Shown in pieces: positions 1-8,433 of a stretch of DNA of 40,703 nt (positions within the stretch are counted from its first letter, which is position 1; each line of letters starts with the position of its first letter). The stretch covers positions 1-40,703 of the forward strand of contig JAPOHG010000016.1 of NCBI GenBank assembly GCA_029979565.1, read 5' to 3'. Source of the stretch: a bacterium. Its GTDB lineage: Bacteria; Bacteroidota; Bacteroidia; Flavobacteriales_D; Sanyastnellaceae. Made by a program: the position numbers and the translations under genes. The notes beneath the pieces are model-generated. The model made no database searches. It was not told the DNA's origin and saw only the letters and a program-made list of their open reading frames with translations.

Positions 1-157
1 CCCTCCGGTGTACACCCGACCCGCGAATTACAACGGCTGGGAAGTCCCGGAAATACTCAGATCAGGTGACCATGCCGCCATTGAGAAATGGATGGAGGAG
101 CAAGCATACGAGCGCACCAAAGCACGGCGGCCGGATTTGCTCAAAAAAGATTCCTGA
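1..157 (+). CDS. trmD: tRNA (guanine(37)-N1)-methyltransferase TrmD, 3' fragment
   Basis: Only the last 51 codons are inside the window; the reading frame starts at base 2 and ends with TGA at 155-157. The translation contains [19 protein letters not shown], then [10 protein letters not shown], and ends [15 protein letters not shown]. This is the characteristic C-terminal end of TrmD, the SPOUT-family enzyme that methylates G37 next to the anticodon using S-adenosylmethionine; the GDH-x-x-I-x-x-W stretch is typical. The next gene is rplS, and the trmD-rplS order is widely conserved in bacteria, which supports the call. The 5' part lies outside the window, so start and total length cannot be judged. 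Confidence 0.93.
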   Translation, partial: PPVYTRPANYNGWEVPEILRSGDHAAIEKWMEEQAYERTKARRPDLLKKDS

Positions 158-188
158 AAAAGACTTCAAATCATACCAAGATTATTCG

Positions 189-196
189 TAATATTG
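189..196 (+). promoter_or_regulatory. Possible -7 box upstream of rplS (weak)
   Basis: TAATATTG differs from the Bacteroidota -7 consensus TAnnTTTG at one fixed position. A TTC at 165-167 lies 21 bases upstream. If used, it would give rplS its own transcript with a leader of about 30 bases, independent of trmD. It is weak, and co-transcription with trmD across the 73-base gap is equally possible. Confidence 0.3.
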
Positions 197-230
197 CACC
201 CCGATTCACGGGAGCTGAAAAACGAATACC

Positions 231-590
231 ATGGACCGCATCAAGGACATCGCAAGCAAAATCGTAGAGACCCCCACTTGGCCGGATTTCCGCGCCGGGG
301 ATACCGTCACGGTTACGATCAAGATTCGCGAGGGCAACAAGGAGCGCTTGCAAAAGTTCCAGGGCGTTGTTATTCAACGCAAAGGTGAGGCCAACACTGA
401 GACCTTCACCGTGCGCAAAATGGCATCCGGTGTAGGGGTCGAGCGTGTCTTCCCGATTGCTTCTCCACTCATTGAGAACATTGAAGTGAACAAGCGAGGT
501 AAAGTACGCCGAGCGCGCATTTACTACCTCCGTGAATTGACCGGAAAAGCTGCACGCATCAAAGAGCGACGAAGCGTTGCCAGCAAGTAA
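231..590 (+). CDS. rplS: 50S ribosomal protein L19
   Basis: The 119-residue product is a full-length bacterial L19, which sits at the 30S-50S interface and helps form intersubunit bridges. Family features are visible along its length: [20 protein letters not shown], then [40 protein letters not shown] and the basic tail [20 protein letters not shown]. The ATG at 231 places the start where L19 normally begins. The gene follows trmD by 73 bases and is closed by a strong hairpin terminator at 613-642. No ribosome binding site is evident, as usual in Bacteroidota. Confidence 0.98.
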   Translation: MDRIKDIASKIVETPTWPDFRAGDTVTVTIKIREGNKERLQKFQGVVIQRKGEANTETFTVRKMASGVGVERVFPIASPLIENIEVNKRGKVRRARIYYLRELTGKAARIKERRSVASK

Positions 591-612
591 TTAGCTACTG
601 CTCACTTAACCC

Positions 613-642
613 AAAAAGGCCCGCATCCCGCGGGCCTTTTTT
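613..642. terminator. Bidirectional intrinsic terminator between rplS and ftcD
   Basis: A perfect 12-bp stem AAAAAGGCCCGC (613-624) pairs with GCGGGCCTTTTT (630-641) around the loop ATCCC. The A-run on the left and the T-run on the right make it a Rho-independent terminator in both directions. It lies between convergent rplS (ends 590) and ftcD (ends 664), so it can stop transcription from both. Confidence 0.92.
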
Positions 643-663
643 GTAGGCTCAACGATCGTTCAC

Positions 664-2361
664 TCATGCAGCACCGCCCAAAACGATCGCAACACGGTCC
701 AGGACCCGTGCTTCGCGAGCATCGATGTCCGCCCAAAGCGCATCCGCCTCAGTAACCACAGCCGTGCTGTACGCCTCATCCTCCAGGTCTTGCAGGTTGA
801 CCCGTGCATTGAGGATGGCTCCTTTCACTCCCGTGCGGATGGCCATAGCACCCACACCTGCATCAGTGATAGAGTTGGGATTGCCGGTCGCAGCCATCTC
901 TTCGGCAATGGTCATCGCTTCAGCCGCGAGCCGGGCAACCCGCATCGGAATTTCAATGGCGTTCTTGGTGGCGTCTTGAATGGCCGCATGGCGCGCTTGC
1001 TGTTGCGCTTCGGTACCCTTGGGCATGCCATAAGCTTCCATGATGGCATTGAACGCTGCCGTGTCTGCATCCACGAGCAATTCGAGTTGATTCTGAAGAG
1101 CAATGCCTCGCGCTGCCACACGGCTGAATTCCTCCCAGCGTTCGTCCCACCCGCGTTTGTGCGCTGAAAGGTTGGCCACCATGGTCGCCAAGGCCACGCC
1201 CATCGTGGCCGAATAGGCAGCGACCGAACCACCTCCCGGCGCCGGGCTTTCCGACGCTGTTTCTGTGGCGAAGGCACCGAGCGATAGGTCCAACAACGGC
1301 GTGTTTCGGTCAGCGGCGATCATGAATTCAATGACTCGCTTGTTGGGATCAAACGGTCCGAGGTCGTCCAGACCGAGGGACTTCACGGCGATCTTAACCT
1401 TTTCGGCCGTACTGATGCCCAGGCTGCGTTGCTGCTTGCGCAAGAAATAATCCGCTGCATCTGTCATCACGCGCAGTGGCAAGAGCCCTACCAATTCCGA
1501 ACCGGTCACGCGGATGCCGCGTTCCTGCGCTTTGGCGCACGCTTCGTCGAAAGCAATATGCACAGGCGTGGTTTGGATATCAGTCAGGTTCAACGACAAC
1601 TGGGCGATCCCGTACTCTTCGATGTACCATCCGATGCCCTTCACAGCTTTGAGCGATCCGGGGATGCGCAATGGAACCCCGTTGGCATCCTTGACCACTG
1701 GGCTGCCCGGACCTCCGGTACGCTTCACGCGTCCCGACTCCCGGATGTCAAAGGCGATGGCATTCGCCCGGCGCGAACTCGTTGTATTGAGGTTGATGTT
1801 GTAGGCTATCAAGAAGTCACGCGCTCCAATAGCGGTGGCGCCGCTTTTTTGTGTTTGTTCATTCCATGCCGCCGGTCCAAAGTCAGGTGCTCCGTCCGCG
1901 GTCTCCAATTTGGCCAAGCCCTCGTATTGACCTTGGCGGCAATGTGCAAGGTTTTTGCGCGAATCCGTCTTGGCAGCGGATTCGTAGAAGTAACCCGGGA
2001 TTCCGAGTTCAGCCCCTACGCGCTCGCCCAAGGCATGCGCAATGGCCGCACATTCCTCCATCGTTACCCCGCTCACCGGTACAAAGGGACACACATCGGT
2101 TGCGCCCATCCGCGGGTGCTCGCCACGGTGTTTGCGCATGTCAATGAGTTCGGCTGCTTTCTGAATCAAGCGGAAGGCCGCTTCCCCTATGACTTCTGGC
2201 GGCCCGACAAAGGTGATGACGGTTCGGTTCGTGGATTTGCCCGGATCGACATCCAGCAAACGAACCCCTTCAACGGATTCCACAACACGTGATACCGCTT
2301 CTATGACCGCGGGATTGCGCCCTTCTGAAATGTTGGGCACGCATTCGACTAATCGTTGCAT
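664..2361 (-). CDS. ftcD: Bifunctional glutamate formimidoyltransferase / formimidoyl-THF cyclodeaminase
   Basis: This 565-residue protein carries both activities that end histidine degradation: transfer of the formimino group from N-formimino-L-glutamate to tetrahydrofolate, then cyclisation to 5,10-methenyl-THF with release of ammonia. Residues 1 to about 330 are the formimidoyltransferase (start LVECVPNISEGRN; HRGEHPRMGATDVCPF, with His82 at the position of the known catalytic histidine). Residues from about 355 to the end are the cyclodeaminase, marked by SPAPGGGSVAAYSATMGVAL. The length and domain order match animal FTCD and the fused forms found in Bacteroidota. hutI lies 50 bases upstream on the same strand and supplies the substrate. 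A separate promoter in that gap suggests the gene can be expressed apart from hutI. Confidence 0.95.
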   Translation of the reverse strand: MQRLVECVPNISEGRNPAVIEAVSRVVESVEGVRLLDVDPGKSTNRTVITFVGPPEVIGEAAFRLIQKAAELIDMRKHRGEHPRMGATDVCPFVPVSGVTMEECAAIAHALGERVGAELGIPGYFYESAAKTDSRKNLAHCRQGQYEGLAKLETADGAPDFGPAAWNEQTQKSGATAIGARDFLIAYNINLNTTSSRRANAIAFDIRESGRVKRTGGPGSPVVKDANGVPLRIPGSLKAVKGIGWYIEEYGIAQLSLNLTDIQTTPVHIAFDEACAKAQERGIRVTGSELVGLLPLRVMTDAADYFLRKQQRSLGISTAEKVKIAVKSLGLDDLGPFDPNKRVIEFMIAADRNTPLLDLSLGAFATETASESPAPGGGSVAAYSATMGVALATMVANLSAHKRGWDERWEEFSRVAARGIALQNQLELLVDADTAAFNAIMEAYGMPKGTEAQQQARHAAIQDATKNAIEIPMRVARLAAEAMTIAEEMAATGNPNSITDAGVGAMAIRTGVKGAILNARVNLQDLEDEAYSTAVVTEADALWADIDAREARVLDRVAIVLGGAA

Positions 2362-2381
2362 CTTCTTGGCATATTACCTGC

Positions 2382-2410
2382 CGAAAATACATGGACGGTG
2401 ACGGTTTCAA
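2382..2410 (-). promoter_or_regulatory. Promoter of ftcD (TTG-N18-TATTTTCG)
   Basis: On the minus strand, TTG (complement 2408-2410) is followed after 18 bases by TATTTTCG (complement 2382-2389), a close match to the Bacteroidota pattern TTTG-N17..20-TAnnTTTG with C for T in the third-last... position 7 of the box. A 20-base stretch separates the box from the ATG. The -33 element abuts the hutI stop codon (2412-2414). Confidence 0.65.
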
Positions 2411-2411
2411 G

Positions 2412-3668
2412 TCAAAGGCTCTCGCCATCAATGAACACCTTTTCAACCGGTTCTTCACCGAAGCCGTAAGCCAAGTCTTCCAAGCCGTTCATGGGACGCG
2501 TCAGGAGCACATTCGCTGCACGTCCACGGGCAATGACACCAGCCTGTTCTGAGCATTCCATGGCAGCGGCCCCATTGATGGTGGCAGCAGCAATGGCCTC
2601 CAGCGGATGCATCTTCATCTTCAAAATAGCCAACTGCACCACGCGGCTCATGTTGCTCGAAGGCGCAGACCCCGGATTGAAATCCGTTGCAAGGGCGACT
2701 GGCACGTCAGCCTTCATCAACTCGAGCACTGGGGTGTAGGGAATACCTAAGAAATACGAGCAACCGGGCAGCGCCGTTGCGAAAGTCGGATGGCCGGATG
2801 CTGCGGCCTTTTTCAATGCGTCAATGTCCTCCGCTTCCAACTCCTCCAAATGGTCCACCGACACCGCTTTCGCATCGACACAAAGCTTTACTCCACCAAA
2901 CGCATTGAATTGATTTACATGCACTTTCGCCTTCAATCCGAGCAATAAAGAAGCCTCCAGCAACGATTGGGTTTCCGCCAGTCCGAAGTACCCCTTTTCA
3001 CAGAACGCATCCACATAATCCGCAAGCCCTTCTTTGGCAACAGCGGGCAGGGCATCTTCTACCATGCGTGCAGTCCAAGAGGCCGCGGTCCAGTCACCCT
3101 CCGGTACAGCATGACACGCCAAAAACGTCGCCTTAATCGGTATGGAAAACTCCGATTTCAGCGCATCAATCACCCGAAGCATTTTCAATTCTGCCTCGGT
3201 TGTCAATCCGTAACCGCTTTTGATTTCAATGGACCCTGTACCCGTGCGCATGGCCTGCATCAATCGGTTGCGGGCATCCGCGAGCAAATCCAATTCGGAC
3301 ATTGACTGCAAGGCCCGGGCAGAGTTCAGAATGCCTCCTCCTTCCGCTGCTATTTCTTGGTAGCTTTTGCCTTCGAGTCGGCTTAAAAACTCCCCGGACC
3401 GACTGGCGGCAAAGACGAGGTGGGTGTGGCTGTCGCACCAGGCAGGAAGGACGTATTTGCCTTCGCAGTCCATCACCTCCAACCCGCTCCAATCGGTGAT
3501 GCCTGGAAATTCTTCCATGGAGCCGAAATCGACGACGACGCCATCCTCGATGGCTAACCACGCTTGCTCCAGGACCGGCAAAGAACGCATCTCCCCTCCT
3601 TTCAGATACAGCGGCGGCGTATCGTACACGCCCACCAGTCCTTTGATGTTCTTCCAGAGCATTCGCAT
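2412..3668 (-). CDS. hutI: Imidazolonepropionase
   Basis: HutI hydrolyses 4-imidazolone-5-propionate to N-formimino-L-glutamate, the third step of histidine degradation in the cytoplasm. The 418-residue product has the full amidohydrolase layout: metal-binding DSHTHLVFAASR, then GSIEIKSGYGLTTEAELKML, FLACHAVP, KVHVNQFNAFGG, VDHLEEL and the late metal or catalytic segment ALATDFNPGSAPSSNM. Length is normal for the family. The ATG at 3668 gives an N-terminus that runs straight into the first beta-strand. It is the upstream partner of ftcD, which uses its product; hutU is not in this window. It is transcribed divergently from aroC across only 45 bases. Confidence 0.96.
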   Translation of the reverse strand: MRMLWKNIKGLVGVYDTPPLYLKGGEMRSLPVLEQAWLAIEDGVVVDFGSMEEFPGITDWSGLEVMDCEGKYVLPAWCDSHTHLVFAASRSGEFLSRLEGKSYQEIAAEGGGILNSARALQSMSELDLLADARNRLMQAMRTGTGSIEIKSGYGLTTEAELKMLRVIDALKSEFSIPIKATFLACHAVPEGDWTAASWTARMVEDALPAVAKEGLADYVDAFCEKGYFGLAETQSLLEASLLLGLKAKVHVNQFNAFGGVKLCVDAKAVSVDHLEELEAEDIDALKKAAASGHPTFATALPGCSYFLGIPYTPVLELMKADVPVALATDFNPGSAPSSNMSRVVQLAILKMKMHPLEAIAAATINGAAAMECSEQAGVIARGRAANVLLTRPMNGLEDLAYGFGEEPVEKVFIDGESL

Positions 3669-3672
3669 GGCC

Positions 3673-3680
3673 GCAAGGTA
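3673..3680 (-). promoter_or_regulatory. Possible -7 box of hutI, 4 bases before the start codon (weak)
   Basis: TACCTTGC on the minus strand is followed by GGCC and the hutI ATG. It agrees with TAnnTT but lacks the final TG or CG. I list it because the 4-base spacing is the same as at aroC, recR and rfaE1. Confidence 0.3.
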
Positions 3681-3701
3681 GCAATCCCCGAGCGGGTTCC
3701 G

Positions 3702-3709
3702 TAAATTTG
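3702..3709 (+). promoter_or_regulatory. -7 promoter box of aroC, leaderless arrangement
   Basis: TAAATTTG is an exact match to the Bacteroidota -7 consensus TAnnTTTG and is followed by only AAAC before the aroC ATG. Since transcription starts a few bases after this box, the mRNA would begin at or next to the start codon. No clear -33 TTTG is seen at the expected distance. Confidence 0.65.
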
Positions 3710-3713
3710 AAAC

Positions 3714-4796
3714 ATGGCGGGCAACACATTCGGCACCTTGTTTCGACTAACCACATTCGGTGAATCCCACGGCCACGCCATTGGTGGTATTGTTGATGGA
3801 TGTCCCGCTGGTTTGGCGTTGGACTCCGAAGCGGTTCAATCGGAATTGGATCGAAGGCGCCCCGGCCAGTCCCACCTCACTACCCCTCGAAAAGAGCGCG
3901 ATACAGTCGAATGGCTGAGTGGCGTGTACGAGGGCGTAACCACCGGCGCACCGATCGGGTTCATGCTGCGCAATGAGGACACCAAGTCGGGAGATTACGA
4001 CCACCTCAAATCCGCTTTCCGCCCTTCTCATGCCGATTTCACATACACGGCCAAATATGGGCACCGTGATCACCGAGGCGGTGGGCGGTCTTCAGCGCGC
4101 GAAACTGCCTGCCGCGTGGCCGCTGGAGCCATTGCGCGGCAGTTGCTCGCAACGGTAGGCATGGAGGTGTCGGCCTACGTCGAACGCGTAGGGGAAACGG
4201 CCGTGCCCTTTGCGCCATCGTATTTCGACCGGGCTGCCATTGACGCCTCGCCCACTCGCTGTCCAGACCTCGCCACTGCTGCTTCGATGGCTGCGACCAT
4301 TGAAGCCGTCCGCAAGGAGGGCGATACGGTGGGCGGCGCCATCGCCCTGGTTGGACGTGGCATCCCAGCTGGCCTCGGCGAACCCGTTTTTGACAAATTT
4401 CAAGCCGTCCTCGCCCATGCCCTTTGGAGCTTGCCAGCGGTCAAGTCCATGGAAATCGGTTCTGGACTTCACGGCACCACCATGCGGGGTTCAACACACA
4501 ACGACGCCTTTCAGACCGATGAAAGCGGTCACCTCCACACGGCAACCAACCACAGCGGCGGCATTCAAGGCGGCATCACCAACGGCGAAGACCTCGTCGT
4601 TCGCGTTGGGTTCAAGCCGGTCTCCACGCTCATGAAGCCCCAAGCGACGGTCAATGCGGAAGGCGAAGCCATCACGTTGGAAGGCAAGGGACGCCACGAT
4701 CCGTGCGTACTGCCCCGTGCGGTGCCAATCGTGGAGGCCATGGCGCTGTTAGTATTGGCGGATCATTGGTTGATAAACCGCGCCGCTAAACTCTGA
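3714..4796 (+). CDS. aroC: Chorismate synthase
   Basis: AroC converts 5-enolpyruvylshikimate-3-phosphate to chorismate using reduced FMN, the last common step of aromatic amino acid synthesis. The 360-residue protein has the signature segments GESHGHAIGGIVDGCPAGL, KSGDYDHLKSAFRPSHADFT, the basic FMN/substrate region YGHRDHRGGGRSSARETA, and NHSGGIQGGITNGEDLVVRV. Length is usual for the family. The ATG at 3714 directly precedes the conserved N-terminus (GNTFGTLFRLTTFGESHG). It has its own promoter in the 45-base divergent gap with hutI. aroA, whose product is its substrate, is also in the window (38022-39314) but in a different operon. Confidence 0.98.
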   Translation: MAGNTFGTLFRLTTFGESHGHAIGGIVDGCPAGLALDSEAVQSELDRRRPGQSHLTTPRKERDTVEWLSGVYEGVTTGAPIGFMLRNEDTKSGDYDHLKSAFRPSHADFTYTAKYGHRDHRGGGRSSARETACRVAAGAIARQLLATVGMEVSAYVERVGETAVPFAPSYFDRAAIDASPTRCPDLATAASMAATIEAVRKEGDTVGGAIALVGRGIPAGLGEPVFDKFQAVLAHALWSLPAVKSMEIGSGLHGTTMRGSTHNDAFQTDESGHLHTATNHSGGIQGGITNGEDLVVRVGFKPVSTLMKPQATVNAEGEAITLEGKGRHDPCVLPRAVPIVEAMALLVLADHWLINRAAKL

Positions 4797-4811
4797 AAAC
4801 CCGAGGTTTTC
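4795..4811 (+). terminator. Short hairpin after aroC, possible weak terminator
   Basis: GAAAAC (4795-4800) pairs with GTTTTC (4806-4811) around CCGAG, starting inside the aroC stop codon. The U-rich segment is only four bases and lies within the stem, so termination would be weak. It overlaps the promoter region of the symporter gene. Confidence 0.35.
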
Positions 4812-4834
4812 CGGGCGTTCAACGTGTACATTAG
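4807..4834 (+). promoter_or_regulatory. Possible promoter of the SDF symporter gene
   Basis: TTTT (4807-4810) and TACATTAG (4827-4834) are 16 bases apart; the second differs from TAnnTTTG at one fixed position. AGGC separates it from the ATG at 4839, again a 4-base spacing that predicts a leaderless transcript. Confidence 0.45.
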
Positions 4835-4838
4835 AGGC

Positions 4839-6242
4839 ATGAAGAAACTGGCCCTCCATTGGCAAGTCATCATTGGTTTGTTGCTCGGTGTCGTGTACGC
4901 ATGGTTGAGTGTAACCATGGGTTGGAACGACTTCACGCTGGCTTACATCCAGCCTTTCGGTGACATTTTCATCAAGCTCCTCAAGCTCATTGCGGTACCC
5001 CTGGTGCTGTTCAGCATCATCAGCGGCGTCACCAGCCTGGGCAACATCCAGAAACTGGGCCGCATGGGGATCAAAACATTGCTCACCTACGTGGTCACCA
5101 CCATGGCTGCTGTAGTCATCGGCTTGGCCCTGGTCAATGTTTTCCAACCAGGAGCAGGGGCCGATGAAGACCTGCTCAAGGCCAACCGAATCCGGTACGA
5201 ACTCTGGCGCGACGCCAACGGCATTCAAGCCTTGGATGACATCCGAAGCATCGATGATCCGGCCAATGCTGCCTTGGTGCAGAGCATTGCAACCGAGGAG
5301 GCCGCTTCCAGCGATTGGGTCACCGACAAATTGAACAAAGCCACCAAAACCAAAAACTCCGGACCCCTGCAGCCTCTGGTGGATGTGGTTCCGAAGAACA
5401 TTTTCAGTTCATTGGTCGACATGTCCATGCTGCAGATCATCTTCTTTGCCATCTTCTTCGGCATAGTCGTGGTTGGCTTGCCAGAGGAGAAAAAAGCACC
5501 GTTGACGCGCGCCGTCGATTCCCTGAACGAGGTCTTTGTGCAAATGGTCTGGGTGGTGATGAAAGCCATGCCCTTTTTCGTTTTCGCATTGATGGCCGGG
5601 CAAATCGTCAAAGCAGCCGGCACCGAACCGGAAATGCTGAAGCAGTTGTTGAGCTTCCTCCTACGCTATGGCTTGGTGGTGGTGCTCGGACTGGCCATCA
5701 TGGTATTCTTATTCTACCCCGCGCTGGTGGCCTTGACCATCAAGAAATTGAGCTGGAAACAATTCCAGTCAGGCATGCGCGATGCGCAACTCACGGCATT
5801 TTCGACGTCGAGTTCGGTGGCCACACTCCCCGTCACCATGCAGTGCGTACACGATGGATTGGGCGTAAGTACGCGCACCTCCTCCTTCGTGTTACCCATC
5901 GGCGCCACCGTCAACATGGACGGAACGAGCATGTACCAGGCCATTGCCGTCGTAGCCTTGGCTCAATTTCACATGGTCGACCTCGCCTTCAGTCAACAGG
6001 CGGTTATCGTCCTCACCGCCACCCTAGCGTCCATTGGAGCTGCGGCGGTTCCATCTGCAGGCCTGGTGTTGATGATCATCGTACTCGAGAGTGTCGGACT
6101 GAATCCGGCTTGGATAGCCTTGATTTTCCCGATTGACCGAATCCTGGATATGTGCCGAACGGTGGTCAATGTGACCGGCGACGGTGCGGTCTCCTCTTTT
6201 ATTGCGGCCTCTGAAGGCGAATTGACCCCACCCGCTGCCTGA
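4839..6242 (+). CDS. Dicarboxylate/amino acid:cation symporter (SDF family)
   Basis: An inner-membrane sodium- or proton-coupled carrier of the GltP/DctA family, probably for glutamate, aspartate or C4-dicarboxylates. Diagnostic parts are the serine-rich hairpin STSSSVATLP, the sodium-binding GATVNMDGTSMYQ segment, and the last helix DRILDMCRTVVNVTGDGAV; about eight hydrophobic helices and two re-entrant loops fit the family. A hydrophilic insert of about 80 residues after the third helix (from FQPGAGADED to QPLVDVVPK) is larger than in enterobacterial GltP and is expected outside the membrane. I prefer the ATG at 4839 (467 residues) over the in-frame GTG at 4824, because the GTG lies upstream of the -7 box. 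The substrate cannot be fixed from sequence. The next gene starts 10 bases after its stop. Confidence 0.9.
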   Translation: MKKLALHWQVIIGLLLGVVYAWLSVTMGWNDFTLAYIQPFGDIFIKLLKLIAVPLVLFSIISGVTSLGNIQKLGRMGIKTLLTYVVTTMAAVVIGLALVNVFQPGAGADEDLLKANRIRYELWRDANGIQALDDIRSIDDPANAALVQSIATEEAASSDWVTDKLNKATKTKNSGPLQPLVDVVPKNIFSSLVDMSMLQIIFFAIFFGIVVVGLPEEKKAPLTRAVDSLNEVFVQMVWVVMKAMPFFVFALMAGQIVKAAGTEPEMLKQLLSFLLRYGLVVVLGLAIMVFLFYPALVALTIKKLSWKQFQSGMRDAQLTAFSTSSSVATLPVTMQCVHDGLGVSTRTSSFVLPIGATVNMDGTSMYQAIAVVALAQFHMVDLAFSQQAVIVLTATLASIGAAAVPSAGLVLMIIVLESVGLNPAWIALIFPIDRILDMCRTVVNVTGDGAVSSFIAASEGELTPPAA

Positions 6243-6252
6243 TGCGCTTGCC

Positions 6253-8307
6253 ATGAGCTGGATTGAACGCATCTGCCTGCTCGTCTTATGGGCAGTCGCC
6301 ATGGTCCCTGCTGCTTCCGCCCAATGGGACGATGAAGAAGAAATGTGCGCGTCGGTGCTCGAGGGCAAAACATTAAAACTATACGAAAAGGGCATCAACG
6401 GGTCGAAGTACGACCGCACCGAACGGGTCGCCTTCTTGGAAGAGGCGTTTGACCGGGACGATCAGTGCATGGCGTGTTTGTTCGAATGGGGCCGGTTGGA
6501 ATTCAATTCCATCAAGCGTTCTAGGGGCTCATTCTATCCGGCTCAACAACCGCTGAAGCAGCTCATCGACGCGTGCCCATTCTTTAGAGCTGAGGCTTGG
6601 TACATGCTCGGTGCCATGGCCTATGCCGACCGTGAATACGAGGCCGCTCAATCGTATTTTGAGGAATACTTGCGGTTCCCGCCCGCTTCCGAAGAAATAC
6701 TCGGAAAACGTCGGGACCGTTACGTGGAGGAGGTGAAAGAAGTCCTCCCAACCATCGCCTTTGAATTGGCCTTTCGGCAGAATGAGGGAAAATACCATCC
6801 GGCATCCATTCCACCCGTAAGCACACTGCGCGATGAGTTTCTGCCTGCCCTGTCGCCCGATGGAAGCCTTTTGTTTTTTACCCGACGGGAGCGATACAAA
6901 GCCAAAGGGGATGTGGTCTCCACCGAGAGTGAAGTGTTTTACGCAGCTGAACGCGAAGTCGGTGAAGAGTTCAACGCTGGCACGGCCCTCGAATCCCCTT
7001 TCAACTCAGGAGCACGCTACGGCGGTGCGAGCATATCCGTTGACAACCGTGAATTGTACATTGCCGCTTCGAACCCAACCGGCAAGAACCCGGACAACAT
7101 CGACTTGTACGTCACGGAATATGAAATCCTCGACAAAGACGACAACGGCGCATTCTTTTACATCTGGGGGCCACTGGCGCCCGTAGAAGCACTGAACACC
7201 TCCGATGGATGGGAGGCCCAGCCCGCTCTGAGCTCGGACGGCAATGAATTGTTCTTTGCTGCTGTCAATGCCGATTCACGCCAAGACCGAAACGGGAACC
7301 TGACCATGGACATTTGGTCCGCTGAGCGCAATGAGGTTGGTGAATGGCAGCCGGCGCAGATGCTGCCGTCTCCGATCAATTCCGACAGCAACGATAAGGC
7401 ACCTTTTTTGCACCCGGATGGCAAGACGTTGTACTTCGCGAGCGATCGCCAACCCGGCGGTGGCGGTTACGACATCTGGATGAGCCGCAGGGACAGTTCA
7501 GGAATGTGGGGCGAAGCGACAAATTTTGGGGCACCGCTTAACACTTCAGGCGACGAGCAAGGCCTTGTGGTCAGCACCAACGGCGCTGAAGCCTTCTTTT
7601 CTGGACGCCGGGACGGCACCCAAGGTATGGACATCATCCGATTTCCAGTACCAGACGAGATGAAACCAGAGTCGGTGTTCATTGTGCAAGGGGACTTGCT
7701 TGGCCCGGACAATGAAGTACCGGAAGGCGCGCGTTTGTATCTCCAATATGCACAGTCCAAAAACGTCCAAGAAATTGAAGTCAACCGCCAAGACGGCCAC
7801 TTTGCCTCGGTTGTTCGAGCAGCTGCAGGTGAAGATGTCCTGCTCGTTGCGGAAGCCGACGGCATTGCTTTCGAAGCCCAAGTCGTCTTTGATGCGGACT
7901 CTGAGGCAGCGCCCCCTGACCGGATGGACGCCCCCTTGGTGCTGGAAGAAGCAGCGAACGGCGAGCCATTCGAAATCGGCGACATTCAATTCGCCACCAA
8001 TTCGGCGGAGATTAACCGCACCAGCTTGTTGATGTTGGACCTCTTCGCCGCCTACCTGTTGCGCAATGACGCCATCGGTGTGCACATCAAAGGACACACA
8101 GACGACCGAGGACAGCCGGCGGACAATCAAGTGCTTTCGGAAGATCGGGCAGCGCGCGTGGCCTTTGCTTTGAAGGAATTTGGCGTACCGTCGAATCGCA
8201 TCACGCATGAAGGCTTTGGCCAATCGCGTCCCGTCGCTTCCAATGCGACAGCAGAAGGCCGATCTCAAAACCGCCGTACTGAATTTGAAATTCGCCTCGC
8301 CAACTGA
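6253..8307 (+). CDS. PD40/OmpA envelope protein with N-terminal TPR-like region (PorE-like layout)
   Basis: The 684-residue exported protein begins with a signal peptide (cleavage near ASA-QW, residue 23). Residues about 55-160 are helical and TPR-like. Residues about 190-470 hold PD40/WD40-like blades with repeated SPDG/SSDG/HPDGKTLYFASDR motifs, followed by a carboxypeptidase-regulatory-like segment. Residues about 570-684 form an OmpA-type peptidoglycan-binding domain (IQFATNSAEIN, HIKGHTDDRG, SEDRAARVAFALKEFG, QNRRTEFEI). This order resembles PorE of the type IX secretion system and related Bacteroidota cell-wall anchors. There is no lipobox cysteine, unlike many PorE proteins. It starts 10 bases after the symporter stop, so co-transcription is likely. 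A role in T9SS is an inference from architecture only. Confidence 0.82.
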   Translation: MSWIERICLLVLWAVAMVPAASAQWDDEEEMCASVLEGKTLKLYEKGINGSKYDRTERVAFLEEAFDRDDQCMACLFEWGRLEFNSIKRSRGSFYPAQQPLKQLIDACPFFRAEAWYMLGAMAYADREYEAAQSYFEEYLRFPPASEEILGKRRDRYVEEVKEVLPTIAFELAFRQNEGKYHPASIPPVSTLRDEFLPALSPDGSLLFFTRRERYKAKGDVVSTESEVFYAAEREVGEEFNAGTALESPFNSGARYGGASISVDNRELYIAASNPTGKNPDNIDLYVTEYEILDKDDNGAFFYIWGPLAPVEALNTSDGWEAQPALSSDGNELFFAAVNADSRQDRNGNLTMDIWSAERNEVGEWQPAQMLPSPINSDSNDKAPFLHPDGKTLYFASDRQPGGGGYDIWMSRRDSSGMWGEATNFGAPLNTSGDEQGLVVSTNGAEAFFSGRRDGTQGMDIIRFPVPDEMKPESVFIVQGDLLGPDNEVPEGARLYLQYAQSKNVQEIEVNRQDGHFASVVRAAAGEDVLLVAEADGIAFEAQVVFDADSEAAPPDRMDAPLVLEEAANGEPFEIGDIQFATNSAEINRTSLLMLDLFAAYLLRNDAIGVHIKGHTDDRGQPADNQVLSEDRAARVAFALKEFGVPSNRITHEGFGQSRPVASNATAEGRSQNRRTEFEIRLAN

Positions 8308-8381
8308 TTTTTCTTTTGCAGATTTCATCGCGTTTCGCCTCGTGAATCTCATGCATGGGCGGTGTGATAATTTGTGATTTC

Positions 8382-8411
8382 CAACGCGTCAATGGACACA
8401 TTAACGCGTTG
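8382..8411. repeat. Strong imperfect hairpin without a U-tract
   Basis: CAACGCGT (8382-8389) pairs with ACGCGTTG (8404-8411); inside, AATG (8391-8394) pairs with CATT (8399-8402) around the loop GACA, with a single C-A mismatch between the two helices. It lies in the 176-base gap between the PD40-OmpA gene and the TPR gene, upstream of the TPR promoter. No run of T follows on either strand, so it is not a standard intrinsic terminator. It could be a processing signal, a Rho-associated stop or a protein-binding inverted repeat. Confidence 0.6.
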
Positions 8412-8433
8412 AGAACTTCATGACCCCTCCCCG

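Noticed and set aside
1429-2292. Open frame of 287 codons on the plus strand opposite ftcD
   Set aside because: It is antisense to a clear, motif-complete ftcD; the composition is that of a shadow frame (rich in Arg, His and Gly with no family features).
5315-6136. Open frame of 273 codons in another frame of the symporter gene
   Set aside because: The symporter frame has all family motifs; this one shows only shadow-frame composition.
8368-8374. TAATTTG as a promoter for the TPR gene
   Set aside because: It has only one base between TA and TTTG instead of two, lies far from the start, and a better TTG-N17-TACCTTCG exists closer.
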